Origin: Desulfarculaceae bacterium
Lineage (GTDB): Bacteria; Desulfobacterota; Desulfarculia; Desulfarculales; Desulfarculaceae
Reading direction: 5' to 3'
Assembly: GCA_020444545.1 (NCBI GenBank)
Contig: JAHLKT010000001.1
Coordinates: 868,001 to 932,000 of the forward strand
DNA: 64,000 nt
Part shown: one piece after another, positions 17,132-24,925 of the stretch
How the letters are laid out: each line of letters starts with the position of its first letter
Numbering within the stretch: the first letter of the stretch is position 1
The notes under the pieces: model-generated
Told to the model about the DNA's origin: nothing
Databases searched by the model: none
Seen by the model: only the letters and a program-made list of their open reading frames with translations
Program-made: the position numbers and the translations under genes

Positions 17132-17167
17132 TTGACAATATACTGTCATGTTGTTAGCATATTGTCA
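17132..17167 (+). promoter_or_regulatory. MarR promoter/operator with inverted repeats reaching the start codon
   Basis: TGACAATATACTGTCA (17133-17148) is a near-perfect 16-bp palindrome. A third half-site, ATATTGTCA (17159-17167), is the exact inverse of TGACAATAT and ends on the A of the MarR start codon. A -35-like TTGACA at 17132-17137 and a weak -10, TAGCAT, at 17155-17160 with a 17-bp spacer would start the transcript at the ATG. No ribosome-binding site precedes it. The layout indicates autorepression and possibly a leaderless message. Confidence 0.55.
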
Positions 17168-17619
17168 TGAGCAAGAAGCCACCAGCCCCCATGACCCCGG
17201 CCGCCGAGGCCTTCACCGACCTGGTTCTGGAAAGCTTCCGTTTCCACGGAATCCTCTTGGCCGCCGGCGACCGCTTGACCAAGGACCTGGGCCTGACCAG
17301 CGCCCTGTGGCAGGTGCTGGGGGCCGTGGACGACGATCCCCTGACCATGGCCCAGATCGGCCGCAACATGGGCCTGACCCGCCAGGGCGTGCGGCGCAGC
17401 GTGGGCGTGTTGGAGGGCAAGGGCATGGTGGAGCCCCGGGACAACCCGGACCACCAGCGGGCCAAGCTCATCGCCCTGACCCCCGCTGGACGCCGCGCCC
17501 TGGACGAGATGTCGCGGCGCAACGCGCTCTGGGCCAACCGCCTGACCAAGGGCCTTAGCCGGGATTCCCTGGTCCGGGCCCTCAAGACCCTGCGCGCCCT
17601 GGAAGAAAGAATGCAATAA
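17167..17619 (+). CDS. MarR-family transcriptional regulator
   Basis: The 150-aa protein has a MarR winged helix (MAQIGRNMGLTRQGVRRSVG, then VEPRDNPDHQRAKLIALTPAGR, the wing hairpin with the characteristic D-x-R). I use the ATG at 17167, which agrees with the family's usual N-terminus; no ribosome-binding site is visible. MarR dimers usually repress their own operon until a phenolic, lipophilic or oxidising signal binds. The two following genes, DUF169 and ABM, are co-directional at 14 and 30 bases, so the regulator probably controls them. The inducer cannot be deduced. Confidence 0.92.
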   Translation: MSKKPPAPMTPAAEAFTDLVLESFRFHGILLAAGDRLTKDLGLTSALWQVLGAVDDDPLTMAQIGRNMGLTRQGVRRSVGVLEGKGMVEPRDNPDHQRAKLIALTPAGRRALDEMSRRNALWANRLTKGLSRDSLVRALKTLRALEERMQ

Positions 17620-17633
17620 ACGGGAGGACGAGC

Positions 17634-18461
17634 ATGCCCGAGCAGACATACCCGAAGTTGGACGGTTTTTTGGAGACCCTGGGCCTGGGCGAGGAGCCCC
17701 TGGGCCTGTTCTACACCGACCAGGAGCCCGCCGAGGGCTTCACCCCCAAGCCCCTGGACCAGCCCACCCGCCAGAAGGAGATCGACCAGCGGATCAACTG
17801 GCAGGAGGTCTTCGGCGGCTTCTCCTGTGTGCTGGGCCACATCTGGCGCGCCCGCAAGAAGCACCGGCCCGCCTACTTCAGCGCCGAGCAGTTCGGCTGT
17901 CCCGGCGGCTCCTTTTGGCTGGGCTTCCACAAGCCCCAGACCGAGACCATCATCGCCTATGTCTCCTCGGGCATCCCCGGGGCCATGGAGGGCGAGTTCT
18001 ACTGCGAGTCGCCGGACGAGCTGCGGCGCGCCTTCGAACAAATAGACCCCCCGCCCGCCCCGGCCAAGTACTGCGTGGTCAAGCCCCTGAGCCTGTTCAC
18101 CGCCGGGGAGACCCCGGAGCTGGTCATCTTCTTCGGCCGCCCCGAGTCCCTGAGCGGCCTGCACCAGCTGGCCTATTTCGTGACCAACGACCCCGAGGTG
18201 GTGGCCTCTCCCTGGGCGGCGGCCTGCGGCGGCCTGGCCGCCTGGCCCTTGCGCTACCTCGCCAAGGGCCAGAGCCGCGCGGTGCTCGGCGGCTGGGACC
18301 CCTCGGCCCGCAAGTTCTTCAACACCGACGAGCTCTCCTTCACCGTGCCCCTGGCCATGTTCCAGGAAATGCTGGCGCGCTACGAGGAGTCCTTCCTGCA
18401 CACCAAGACCTGGAAGACGGTGCAAAAGAAGATCGCCCGCAGCAACAAGGCCTGGAGCTGA
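17634..18461 (+). CDS. DUF169-family protein
   Basis: The 275-aa protein matches the pattern of DUF169 (COG2043-type): an N-terminal LGLGEEPLGLFYTDQEPAEG, a central FSCVLGHIWRARKK and GCPGGSFWLGF, and a C-terminal GCGGLAAWPLRYLAKG-like core (AAACGGLAAWP). Conserved Cys and Gly residues suggest metal or redox binding, but the family has no established activity known to me. A GGGAGG site lies just upstream. It is common in anaerobes, often beside MarR-like or transporter genes. Confidence 0.85.
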   Translation: MPEQTYPKLDGFLETLGLGEEPLGLFYTDQEPAEGFTPKPLDQPTRQKEIDQRINWQEVFGGFSCVLGHIWRARKKHRPAYFSAEQFGCPGGSFWLGFHKPQTETIIAYVSSGIPGAMEGEFYCESPDELRRAFEQIDPPPAPAKYCVVKPLSLFTAGETPELVIFFGRPESLSGLHQLAYFVTNDPEVVASPWAAACGGLAAWPLRYLAKGQSRAVLGGWDPSARKFFNTDELSFTVPLAMFQEMLARYEESFLHTKTWKTVQKKIARSNKAWS

Positions 18462-18491
18462 GAAGCCGCCCGCCGGCAAAGGAGCCGCGTC

Positions 18492-18788
18492 GTGTCCAAG
18501 GTGATTTTGATCAACCCCTTCGAGGTGCCGCCGGGCCGGGAGGAAGAGGCCCTGGCTTTCTGGGACGAGGTGGCCGCCTACATGCGCCGCCAGCCGGGCT
18601 TTGTCTCCACCCGCCTGCACCGCGCCCTCATGCCCGGGGCCCGCTTCGGGCTGGTTAATGTGGCCGAATGGGAGTCGGCCGGGGACTTCGCCCGGGCCAC
18701 CAACGCCCCCGATTTCCAGGAGATGGTCGCGCCCTACATGGAGAGCTTCCCGCACTACCCGGCCCTGTACGAGGTGGTGCGGAGCTAG
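18492..18788 (+). CDS. ABM-family (antibiotic biosynthesis monooxygenase-like) protein
   Basis: The 98-aa protein starts at GTG 18492, preceded by AAAGGAG seven bases upstream. The ferredoxin-like fold of the ABM superfamily is visible: ILINPFEVPPGREEEALAFW, MRRQPGFVSTRLHRAL, and FGLVNVAEWESAGDFARATN ending FPHYPALYEVV. Members include small monooxygenases, haem-degrading proteins and signal-response proteins. In a presumed anaerobe it may detoxify or sense quinones. It is the last gene of the MarR operon. Confidence 0.88.
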   Translation: MSKVILINPFEVPPGREEEALAFWDEVAAYMRRQPGFVSTRLHRALMPGARFGLVNVAEWESAGDFARATNAPDFQEMVAPYMESFPHYPALYEVVRS

Positions 18789-18806
18789 AAGCCCCGCGCG
18801 CAGGCA

Positions 18807-18847
18807 GAAAAAAGGGCCCGGCCGGGAATGGCCGGGCCCTTGCTGTT
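18807..18847. terminator. Bidirectional intrinsic terminator
   Basis: A 12-bp perfect stem (AAGGGCCCGGCC at 18812-18823, GGCCGGGCCCTT at 18830-18841) has a six-base loop. An A-run at 18807-18813 gives a T-tract for minus-strand transcripts, and CTGTTTTC follows on the plus strand. It separates the convergent ABM and acyl-CoA ligase genes. Confidence 0.88.
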
Positions 18848-18867
18848 TTCAGACAGGCGGCGGGGCC

Positions 18868-20514
18868 TCAAGCCTCGGGCCAGAGCTCGGCCGCTTGGTC
18901 CACCAGCTTGTACTTCTGGATCTTGCCGCTGGCGGTCATGGGATACTCCTCCACGATGGCCACGTACTTGGGGATTTTGTAGCGCGATATCTGGCCCCGG
19001 CACAGGTCGCGCACGTCCTCGGGCATCAGGTCGGCGCCCTCTTCCAGGCGCACGAAGGCCCCCACCTGCTCGCCGTACTTCTTGCTGGGCACCCCCACCA
19101 CCTGCACGTCCATGATGCCTTCCATGCGCCGCACGAACTCCTCGATCTCCAGGGGGTAGATGTTCTCCCCGCCCCGGATGATCATGTCCTTGTGGCGGCC
19201 GGTGATGGCCAAATAGCCGTGCTCGTCCATGACCCCCAAATCGCCGCTGTGCAGCCAGCCCTCGTCGTCGATAGCCTCGGCCGTGGCCTCGGGCATGTTG
19301 TAGTAGCCCTTCATCAGGCTGTAGCCCCGGCAGCAGACCTCGCCGATGCTGCCCACGGGCAGCTCCCGGCGGGTCTTGGGGTCCACGATCTTCACCTCGA
19401 TGCCGGGCATGGCCTTGCCCACCGTCTCGGTGCGGCGGCGCACGTCGTCGTCGGCCAGGGTCTGGGTCATCACCGGCGAGTTCTCGGTGAGCCCGTAGCA
19501 GATCGTCACCTCGGACATGTTCATCTTGTCCATCACCTCGCGCATGGTCTTGATGGGACAGGGGCTCCCGGCCATGATGCCGGTGCGCAGGCTGGAGAAG
19601 TCGAACTTGTCGAACAAGGGATGGGCGAGCTGGGCGATGAACATGGTGGGCACGCCGTAAAGCGCGGTGCAGCGCTCCTGCTCCACCGAGGCCATCACCT
19701 GCACCGGGTCGAACTCCTCCAGGATGACCATGCAGGCGCCGTGGTTCACCGCGGCCAAGACCCCCAGCACGCAGCCGAAGCAGTGGAACAGAGGCACCGG
19801 CAGGCAGACGCGGTCGTTGGGCCCCAGGTTCTGGTTCTTGCCGATCCAGTAGCCGTTGGTGCCGATGCTCTTGTGGGTGAGCATCACGCCCTTGGGGAAG
19901 CCGGTGGTGCCTGAGGTGTACTGCATGTTCACCACCGCGTCCGGGTCCTGGGCCGCCTCCACCCGGGCCAGCTCGGCGTCGCTCACCATGCGGCTCATGT
20001 CCAGGATCTCGGGCATGGAGAACATGCCCCGGTGCTTCTCCTGGTCCAGGAAGAACACCCGCTTGAGATGCGGGAAGCGCGGGGTGTTTAGGTGGCCGCG
20101 CTCCTGGGAGCGCAGCTCGGGGATGAGATCGTAGACCGTGGCCAGGAAATCGTTGTCCCGGAAGCGGTCGGCCACCATCAGGTTCTCGGCCTCGGACTGC
20201 TGGAGCAGATACTCCAGCTCGGCCCGCTGATAGTGAGTGTTCACGGTGAGCAGGATGGCCCCGATCTTGGCCGTGGCGAACTGGAGGGCCACCCAATAGG
20301 GAAGGTTGGAGGCCCAGACCGCCACCTTCTGGCCCGGCTCCACCCCCAGGGCCATGAGCCCCTTGGCCATGTCGTCCACCACCGCGCGGAACTCGCGCCA
20401 GCTCAGGCGGTAGTCGCGGTCCACGTAGACCACCGCCGGGTTGTCGGGATACTTCTCGGCGGTTTGGTTGAGTATTTGCCCCAGGGTCTTGTCGATGACG
20501 ATGGAATCGGCCAT
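18868..20514 (-). CDS. AMP-forming acyl-CoA ligase
   Basis: The 548-aa adenylate-forming enzyme has the P-loop YTSGTTGFPKGVMLTHKS (about residues 187-204), CYGLTENSPV and the core GWLHSGDLGVMDEHGYLAIT. The hinge GRHKDMIIRGGENIYPLEIE is present, as is the C-terminal catalytic lysine in TASGKIQKYKL. It converts a carboxylic acid to its CoA thioester via an acyl-adenylate, the entry step for medium/long-chain or aromatic acid degradation. It starts four bases after the HTH-cupin regulator gene, a pairing often seen in deltaproteobacteria. The chain-length preference cannot be read from sequence. Confidence 0.93.
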   Translation of the reverse strand: MADSIVIDKTLGQILNQTAEKYPDNPAVVYVDRDYRLSWREFRAVVDDMAKGLMALGVEPGQKVAVWASNLPYWVALQFATAKIGAILLTVNTHYQRAELEYLLQQSEAENLMVADRFRDNDFLATVYDLIPELRSQERGHLNTPRFPHLKRVFFLDQEKHRGMFSMPEILDMSRMVSDAELARVEAAQDPDAVVNMQYTSGTTGFPKGVMLTHKSIGTNGYWIGKNQNLGPNDRVCLPVPLFHCFGCVLGVLAAVNHGACMVILEEFDPVQVMASVEQERCTALYGVPTMFIAQLAHPLFDKFDFSSLRTGIMAGSPCPIKTMREVMDKMNMSEVTICYGLTENSPVMTQTLADDDVRRRTETVGKAMPGIEVKIVDPKTRRELPVGSIGEVCCRGYSLMKGYYNMPEATAEAIDDEGWLHSGDLGVMDEHGYLAITGRHKDMIIRGGENIYPLEIEEFVRRMEGIMDVQVVGVPSKKYGEQVGAFVRLEEGADLMPEDVRDLCRGQISRYKIPKYVAIVEEYPMTASGKIQKYKLVDQAAELWPEA

Positions 20515-20518
20515 GACC

Positions 20519-21088
20519 CTACTCCGGGAAATAGAGCACGGCGTAGATGGAGGCCTTCTCGCCGTCCAAGGCCGTCAGGTGGTGGGGCACCACCGAGTTG
20601 TAATACATGCTGTCGCCCGGCTCCAGCACCGTGGTCTCCCGGCCGTAGGTCAGCTCCACCCGGCCCTGGGTCACCACGATGAACTCCTCGCCCTCGTGGG
20701 AGCTGAGCTTGGCCGGCTCGCCGGAAGCGGGGCCGATCTCCACGAAAAAGGGCTCCATGTGCCGGTCGGTCTTGCCCCGGCCCAGGGAGTAGAACACCGT
20801 GTCCACCGGGCCCTGGTCGCCCCGGTGGGTGACCAGCTCCTGCTCCCGCTCGCTCAGGCGCACGATGAGCGGGTCGCGGCTCACCTTATCGTCCAAGAAG
20901 GTGCCCAAACGCACGCCCAGGGCGCGGGCGATCTTGAGCAGGGGCCCCAGAGAGGGGTAGAGGTCCTGCTCTTCCACCGCGCGCAGGAAGGACTCTTCCA
21001 GCCCGGTGCGCTCGGCCATTTGTCGCAGGGAGATGTCGTTGCTTTGGCGGAAGGAGGCGATGCGCGCCCCCAGGCTTTTCTGGCTCAT
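20519..21088 (-). CDS. HTH_XRE-cupin transcriptional regulator
   Basis: The 189-aa protein starts at ATG 21086-21088 with AGGGA nine bases upstream; an in-frame TTG at 21115 is less convincing. Residues 1-60 form an XRE helix-turn-helix (SLRQMAERTGLEESFLRAVE), and residues of about 110-185 form a cupin (GEEFIVVTQGRVELTYGRET, LEPGDSMYYNSVVPHHL). Such regulators bind a small ligand in the cupin and often control adjacent acyl-CoA ligase or amine/polyamine genes. The ligase begins four bases downstream, so it is the likely target. Confidence 0.92.
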   Translation of the reverse strand: MSQKSLGARIASFRQSNDISLRQMAERTGLEESFLRAVEEQDLYPSLGPLLKIARALGVRLGTFLDDKVSRDPLIVRLSEREQELVTHRGDQGPVDTVFYSLGRGKTDRHMEPFFVEIGPASGEPAKLSSHEGEEFIVVTQGRVELTYGRETTVLEPGDSMYYNSVVPHHLTALDGEKASIYAVLYFPE

Positions 21089-21386
21089 GGTCTCGTCCCT
21101 AGCTAAGTTGATCAATCAGGTTGTCCTGCTTTCTTTACCGAAAATGCCCGGTTCATGCACTAATTCATGCAAGGACCAGCCGCCCGGGGCTTATGCGCCC
21201 AAAGGCCCCAAGGCCCGTGAATAGCGGCGAAACGCCGACGGCCGCCGCGCCATCCCGCCGTGTTTGGGCTTCCTGATATCGCCCATGGGACCAGTTGACT
21301 TTTGGCGAAGCGATCACTTATAAATATCGTTCACACCATGAATTGCATTCAGCAAAACCCTTTCCGGGAGGCTGCAATACACGATC
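21089..21386. other. Divergent intergenic region between HTH-cupin and TetR operons
   Basis: This 298-bp gap holds both divergent promoters. Direct repeats TTCATGCA at 21152-21159 and 21164-21171, with a 12-bp period, lie 64-83 bp upstream of the HTH-cupin gene. A palindrome near the TetR start is listed separately. No gene is apparent. Confidence 0.5.
21339..21351. promoter_or_regulatory. Candidate TetR operator
   Basis: TGAATTGCATTCA is a 13-bp palindrome (TGAAT-TGC-ATTCA) 35 bp upstream of the TetR ATG. It resembles the TGAAT/ATTCA half-sites used by TetR-type FadR repressors of fatty-acid degradation, consistent with the acyl-CoA ligase at the end of this operon. Confidence 0.45.
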
Positions 21387-22016
21387 ATGGGCGTGGTGGA
21401 GCGCAGGGCAAGGGAGAAGGAGCAGCGCCGGGAGGCGATCCTGGACGCGGCCAAGGAGGTCTTCTCCCGCAAGGGGTACCAAGGCGCCACCATGGAGGAG
21501 ATCGCCGCCCGGGCCGAGCTTAGTCCGGCCACCCTGTACCTCTATTTCAACAACAAGAGCGAGCTGTACGCCTCGCTCAACGTGAAAATGCTGGCCCTTC
21601 TCTGCGCGAAGGTGGAGCAGGTGGCCGGGCAAAGCGGGCTGGAGCCGCCGGAGAAAGTGCGGCGCCTGGCCCGGGCCATGCACGACGTCTACATCTTCGA
21701 CCCTCTCATCGTGACCAACGTCCTGCACATGCAGGCCAGCCAGGAGCTGACCGAGCTGTCCCCGGAGTTGAAAGAGCAGATCAACTCCATGGCCGCTCAC
21801 GCGCTCCGGATGATGGCCGGCATCTTCCAGCAAGGCATCGAGGCGGGGCAGTTCAAGCCCCACCACCCCGTGGCCCTGGCCGACCTGGTCTGGTCGGTGT
21901 TCAGCGGCCTGGTGCTTTGGGAAGAAAGCAAGCGCGGTTTCGCGCCGGACAAGGACTATCTCCAGGACACCCTGGAGTTGGCCATAGATATAGTGGCTCG
22001 GGGCATAAGCAACTAG
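21387..22016 (+). CDS. TetR-family regulator heading the Liv/acyl-CoA ligase operon
   Basis: The 209-aa protein has an N-terminal HTH (RREAILDAAKEVFSRKGYQG, TMEEIAARAELSPATLYLYF) with the FNNK-E turn typical of TetR. The ligand domain is alpha-helical and contains LTELSPELKEQINS. It resembles FadR/RutR-type TetR regulators by length. The livG start is 70 bases downstream in the same direction, so it probably regulates the importer and ligase in response to an acyl-CoA or the free acid (inference). Confidence 0.92.
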   Translation: MGVVERRAREKEQRREAILDAAKEVFSRKGYQGATMEEIAARAELSPATLYLYFNNKSELYASLNVKMLALLCAKVEQVAGQSGLEPPEKVRRLARAMHDVYIFDPLIVTNVLHMQASQELTELSPELKEQINSMAAHALRMMAGIFQQGIEAGQFKPHHPVALADLVWSVFSGLVLWEESKRGFAPDKDYLQDTLELAIDIVARGISN

Positions 22017-22086
22017 CTCCCCGGCGCCATCGGCTCCGCGAACGCGGCGGGGCAGCCCCTCACCCTATACAGCCCGCGGGAGGCGC

Positions 22087-22866
22087 ATGGCGGACCAGCC
22101 TATTCTCAGCATGGAGGGAGTTTACCTGTCCTTCGGGGGACTTACGGTTCTTTCCGAGGTCAGTTTCCAGGTCAACCCGGGCGAGATATTCGCCATCATC
22201 GGCCCCAACGGGGCGGGCAAGACCTCCATCCTCAACTGCATCGGCGGCTTCTACCGCCCCAGCTCGGGGCGTATCACTTTTCAGGGCAAGGACGTGACCC
22301 GCACCAGCCCCGACCGGCGGGCGGCCATGGGCCTGGCCCGCACCTTCCAGAACATCGCCCTGTTCCGGGGCATGACCGTTTTGGACAACATAAAGCTGGG
22401 GGCCCACGCCCACCTGAAGACCGGCCTCTTGTCGGCCCTGATGTATTGGGGCTCGGCCCACCACGAGGAGATGGCCCTTCGGGAACAGGTGGAAAACGAG
22501 GTCATCGACTTTTTGGAGATAGAGCCCATCCGCAAGCAGGCGGTGGGCTCGCTGGCTTACGGCCTGCAAAAGCGGGTGGAGCTGGCCCGGGCCCTGGCCA
22601 TGGAGCCCAAGGTGCTCTTGATGGACGAGCCGGTGGCGGGCATGAACGCCGAGGAGACCGAGGACATGGCCCGCTTCGTCCTGGACATCAAGGAGGAGCG
22701 CGACATGACCATCGTGCTCATCGAGCACGACATGAACGTGATCATGGACATCAGCGACCGGGTGATGGTCTTGAACTTCGGCCAGAAGATAGCCGAGGGC
22801 ACCCCCGAGGAGATGCAGCACCATCCCGAGGTGATCAAGGCCTACCTGGGCGAGAAGAGGGGCTAG
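22087..22866 (+). CDS. livG: Branched-chain-amino-acid-type ABC transporter ATPase LivG
   Basis: The 259-aa ATPase has Walker A GPNGAGKTS (about residues 40-48), the LAYGLQKRVELARAL signature in place of LSGGQ (usual in LivG), Walker B VLLMDEP and the switch His in VLIEHDM. The LivG insertion (RTFQNIALFRGMTVLDNIKL) is present. It energises uptake with LivF, LivH, LivM and LivK. A GGGAGG site lies just before the start, and livH begins four bases after the stop. Confidence 0.95.
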   Translation: MADQPILSMEGVYLSFGGLTVLSEVSFQVNPGEIFAIIGPNGAGKTSILNCIGGFYRPSSGRITFQGKDVTRTSPDRRAAMGLARTFQNIALFRGMTVLDNIKLGAHAHLKTGLLSALMYWGSAHHEEMALREQVENEVIDFLEIEPIRKQAVGSLAYGLQKRVELARALAMEPKVLLMDEPVAGMNAEETEDMARFVLDIKEERDMTIVLIEHDMNVIMDISDRVMVLNFGQKIAEGTPEEMQHHPEVIKAYLGEKRG

Positions 22867-22870
22867 GGCG

Positions 22871-23755
22871 ATGGACATCCTGCTGCAACTGATCGTCAGC
22901 GGCATCGCGGTGGGCGGGGTCTACGCCCTCATCGCCCTGGGCTTCGTCCTGATCTACAAGGCCACCAGCATCATCAACTTCGCCACCGGCGAGTTCATGA
23001 TGATCGGGGCCTACTTCTTCTACACCGCCATGGTGATGATCGGCCTGCCGCCCATACCCTCGTTCCTGCTGGTCATGGTCTGCTCGGCCCTGCTGGGGCT
23101 TTTCGTGGAGCGGGCCATCCTGAGGCACATGCTGGGCCAGCCCACCATCAGCATCGTGATGGTCACCATCGGCCTGAGCTCCATCCTCATGGGCCTGGCC
23201 GAGATCATCTGGTCCACCGACTTCAAGAGCTTCCCGCCCCTGTTCCCCCGCGCGCCCATAATCATCGGCGACATCATCGTGCGCTCCAATTTGTTCTGGG
23301 GCTTCGTGGTGGCCATGATCACGGTGATCCTGTTCGCCCTGCTGTTCAAGTACGCCAAGGTGGGGGTGGCCATGCGGGCCACCGCCGGGGACCAGATGGC
23401 CGCCTTTTCCATGGGCATCAACGTGCGCAGCATGTTCACCGTGGCCTGGTCCCTGGGGGCCATCGCCGCGGCCCTGGGCGGGGTGATCATCGGCAACATG
23501 GGCGGCATCCAGCCCACCCTGGGGGGCATCGGCCTCAAGATCTTCCCGGTGGTGATCCTGGGAGGCCTGGACTCCATCGCCGGGGCGGTGGTGGGCGGGT
23601 TCATCGTGGGCCTGGTGGAGAACATCGCCGGGGGCTATTTGGACCCCTACGTGGGCGGCGGGGTCAAGGATTTGGCCCCCTTCGTGGTTCTGGTCCTGAT
23701 CCTCCTGATAAAGCCCTACGGGCTTTTCGGCAAAGAAGACATCGAGCGGTTGTAG
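22871..23755 (+). CDS. livH: Liv-type ABC transporter permease LivH
   Basis: The 294-aa protein has about eight membrane segments and the LivH hallmarks: GGVYALIALGFVLIYKATSI and NFATGEFMM near the N-terminus, MRATAGDQMAAFSMGINVRS in the EAA-like cytoplasmic loop, and VVILGGLDSIAGAVVGGFIV. With LivM it forms the transmembrane pore. It lies between livG and livM with four- and 21-base gaps. Confidence 0.95.
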   Translation: MDILLQLIVSGIAVGGVYALIALGFVLIYKATSIINFATGEFMMIGAYFFYTAMVMIGLPPIPSFLLVMVCSALLGLFVERAILRHMLGQPTISIVMVTIGLSSILMGLAEIIWSTDFKSFPPLFPRAPIIIGDIIVRSNLFWGFVVAMITVILFALLFKYAKVGVAMRATAGDQMAAFSMGINVRSMFTVAWSLGAIAAALGGVIIGNMGGIQPTLGGIGLKIFPVVILGGLDSIAGAVVGGFIVGLVENIAGGYLDPYVGGGVKDLAPFVVLVLILLIKPYGLFGKEDIERL

Positions 23756-23776
23756 CGGGAGGGAATCGGCACAGCC

Positions 23777-24820
23777 ATGCGCATAGGCGACTTCAAGCAG
23801 TCCTACGCCGCCGACGAGGCGGTGTTCCGCAGCAACACGGTACGGGTTTGGCTGGTGGTGCTCTTCGCGGCCATGGCCGCCTTCCCCTTCATGGTGGGGC
23901 CCTACCTGCTCTACATGGCCAACCTCACCGGGGTGGCCATCATCGCGGCGGTGGGCCTGAACATCCTCACCGGGGCGGCGGGCCAGATATCGCTGGGCCA
24001 CGCCGCCTTCGTGGGCATCGGGGCCTACACCAGCGCCATCCTCACCACCAGCCTGGGCCTGCCCTTCTTTCTCTGCCTGCCCCTGAGCGGCATCTCGGCT
24101 GCCTTCTTCGGGATCATCGTGGGCGCGCCCTCCATGCGCATGAAGGGGCTCTACCTGTGCATCGCCACCCTGGCCGCCCAGATGATCTTCGACTTCATCT
24201 TCGTGCACTGGAACTCGGTGACCGGCGGCATCCGGGGCATCAACGTGCCCGCGCCGGATTTGTTCGGCCTCAAGCTGGACACCGAGTTCAAGATGTACTT
24301 CGTCACCGTGCCCATCATGATCATCGCGGTGACCGCGGCCCGCAACCTGTTCCGCACCCGGGTAGGCCGGGCCTTCATCGCCATCCGCGACCGCGACATC
24401 TCCGCTCAGCTGATGGGCATAAACCTGTTCCAGTACAAGCTCTACGCCTTCGCCACCTCCAGCTTCTTCGCCGGGGTGGCCGGCTGCCTGCAAGTCTATT
24501 TGCTCAAGATCGTCACCCCGGAACACTTCCCCCTGCACGAGTCCATCCGATACCTGGCCATGATCATCGTGGGCGGGCTGGGCTCGGTGCTGGGCTCCAT
24601 CTTCGGGGCCATCTTCATGACCATGGTCCCCGAGGCGCTGCAAAGCGGCCTGGCCCTTTTCCAGGGCCTGGACGACAAGGTAATGAGCTACCTCTACCCG
24701 TTGCAGACCGTGGTCTTCGGCCTGCTGATCGTGGTGTTTCTGGTTTTCGAGCCCCACGGCCTGGCCGAGATGTGGCGGCGCTTGAAGGATTATTTCCGGC
24801 TTTGGCCTTTCGAGCACTAG
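23777..24820 (+). CDS. livM: Liv-type ABC transporter permease LivM
   Basis: The 347-aa protein has about ten hydrophobic segments, the conserved GLNILTGAAGQISLGHAAFV and GIGAYTSAIL motifs, and the EAA-like loop FIAIRDRDISAQLMGIN. It is the second pore subunit beside LivH. The last cytoplasmic residues are basic (RRLKDYFRLWPF). The binding-protein gene follows after 105 bases. Confidence 0.95.
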   Translation: MRIGDFKQSYAADEAVFRSNTVRVWLVVLFAAMAAFPFMVGPYLLYMANLTGVAIIAAVGLNILTGAAGQISLGHAAFVGIGAYTSAILTTSLGLPFFLCLPLSGISAAFFGIIVGAPSMRMKGLYLCIATLAAQMIFDFIFVHWNSVTGGIRGINVPAPDLFGLKLDTEFKMYFVTVPIMIIAVTAARNLFRTRVGRAFIAIRDRDISAQLMGINLFQYKLYAFATSSFFAGVAGCLQVYLLKIVTPEHFPLHESIRYLAMIIVGGLGSVLGSIFGAIFMTMVPEALQSGLALFQGLDDKVMSYLYPLQTVVFGLLIVVFLVFEPHGLAEMWRRLKDYFRLWPFEH

Positions 24821-24925
24821 GGGCTCGGGGCCCGGCCAAGGCCGGAGGAACCGATGGAGGGATGTCCGGACCGGGCGCCATCGCGCCGGGCGGACTTGGG
24901 TTTCACTGATGCCGAGGAGGGATAG

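Noticed and set aside
22835-24817. 660-codon open frame on the minus strand opposite livH and livM
   Set aside because: Product is His/Gly/Asp-rich and without family features; the plus-strand frames have all LivH and LivM motifs.
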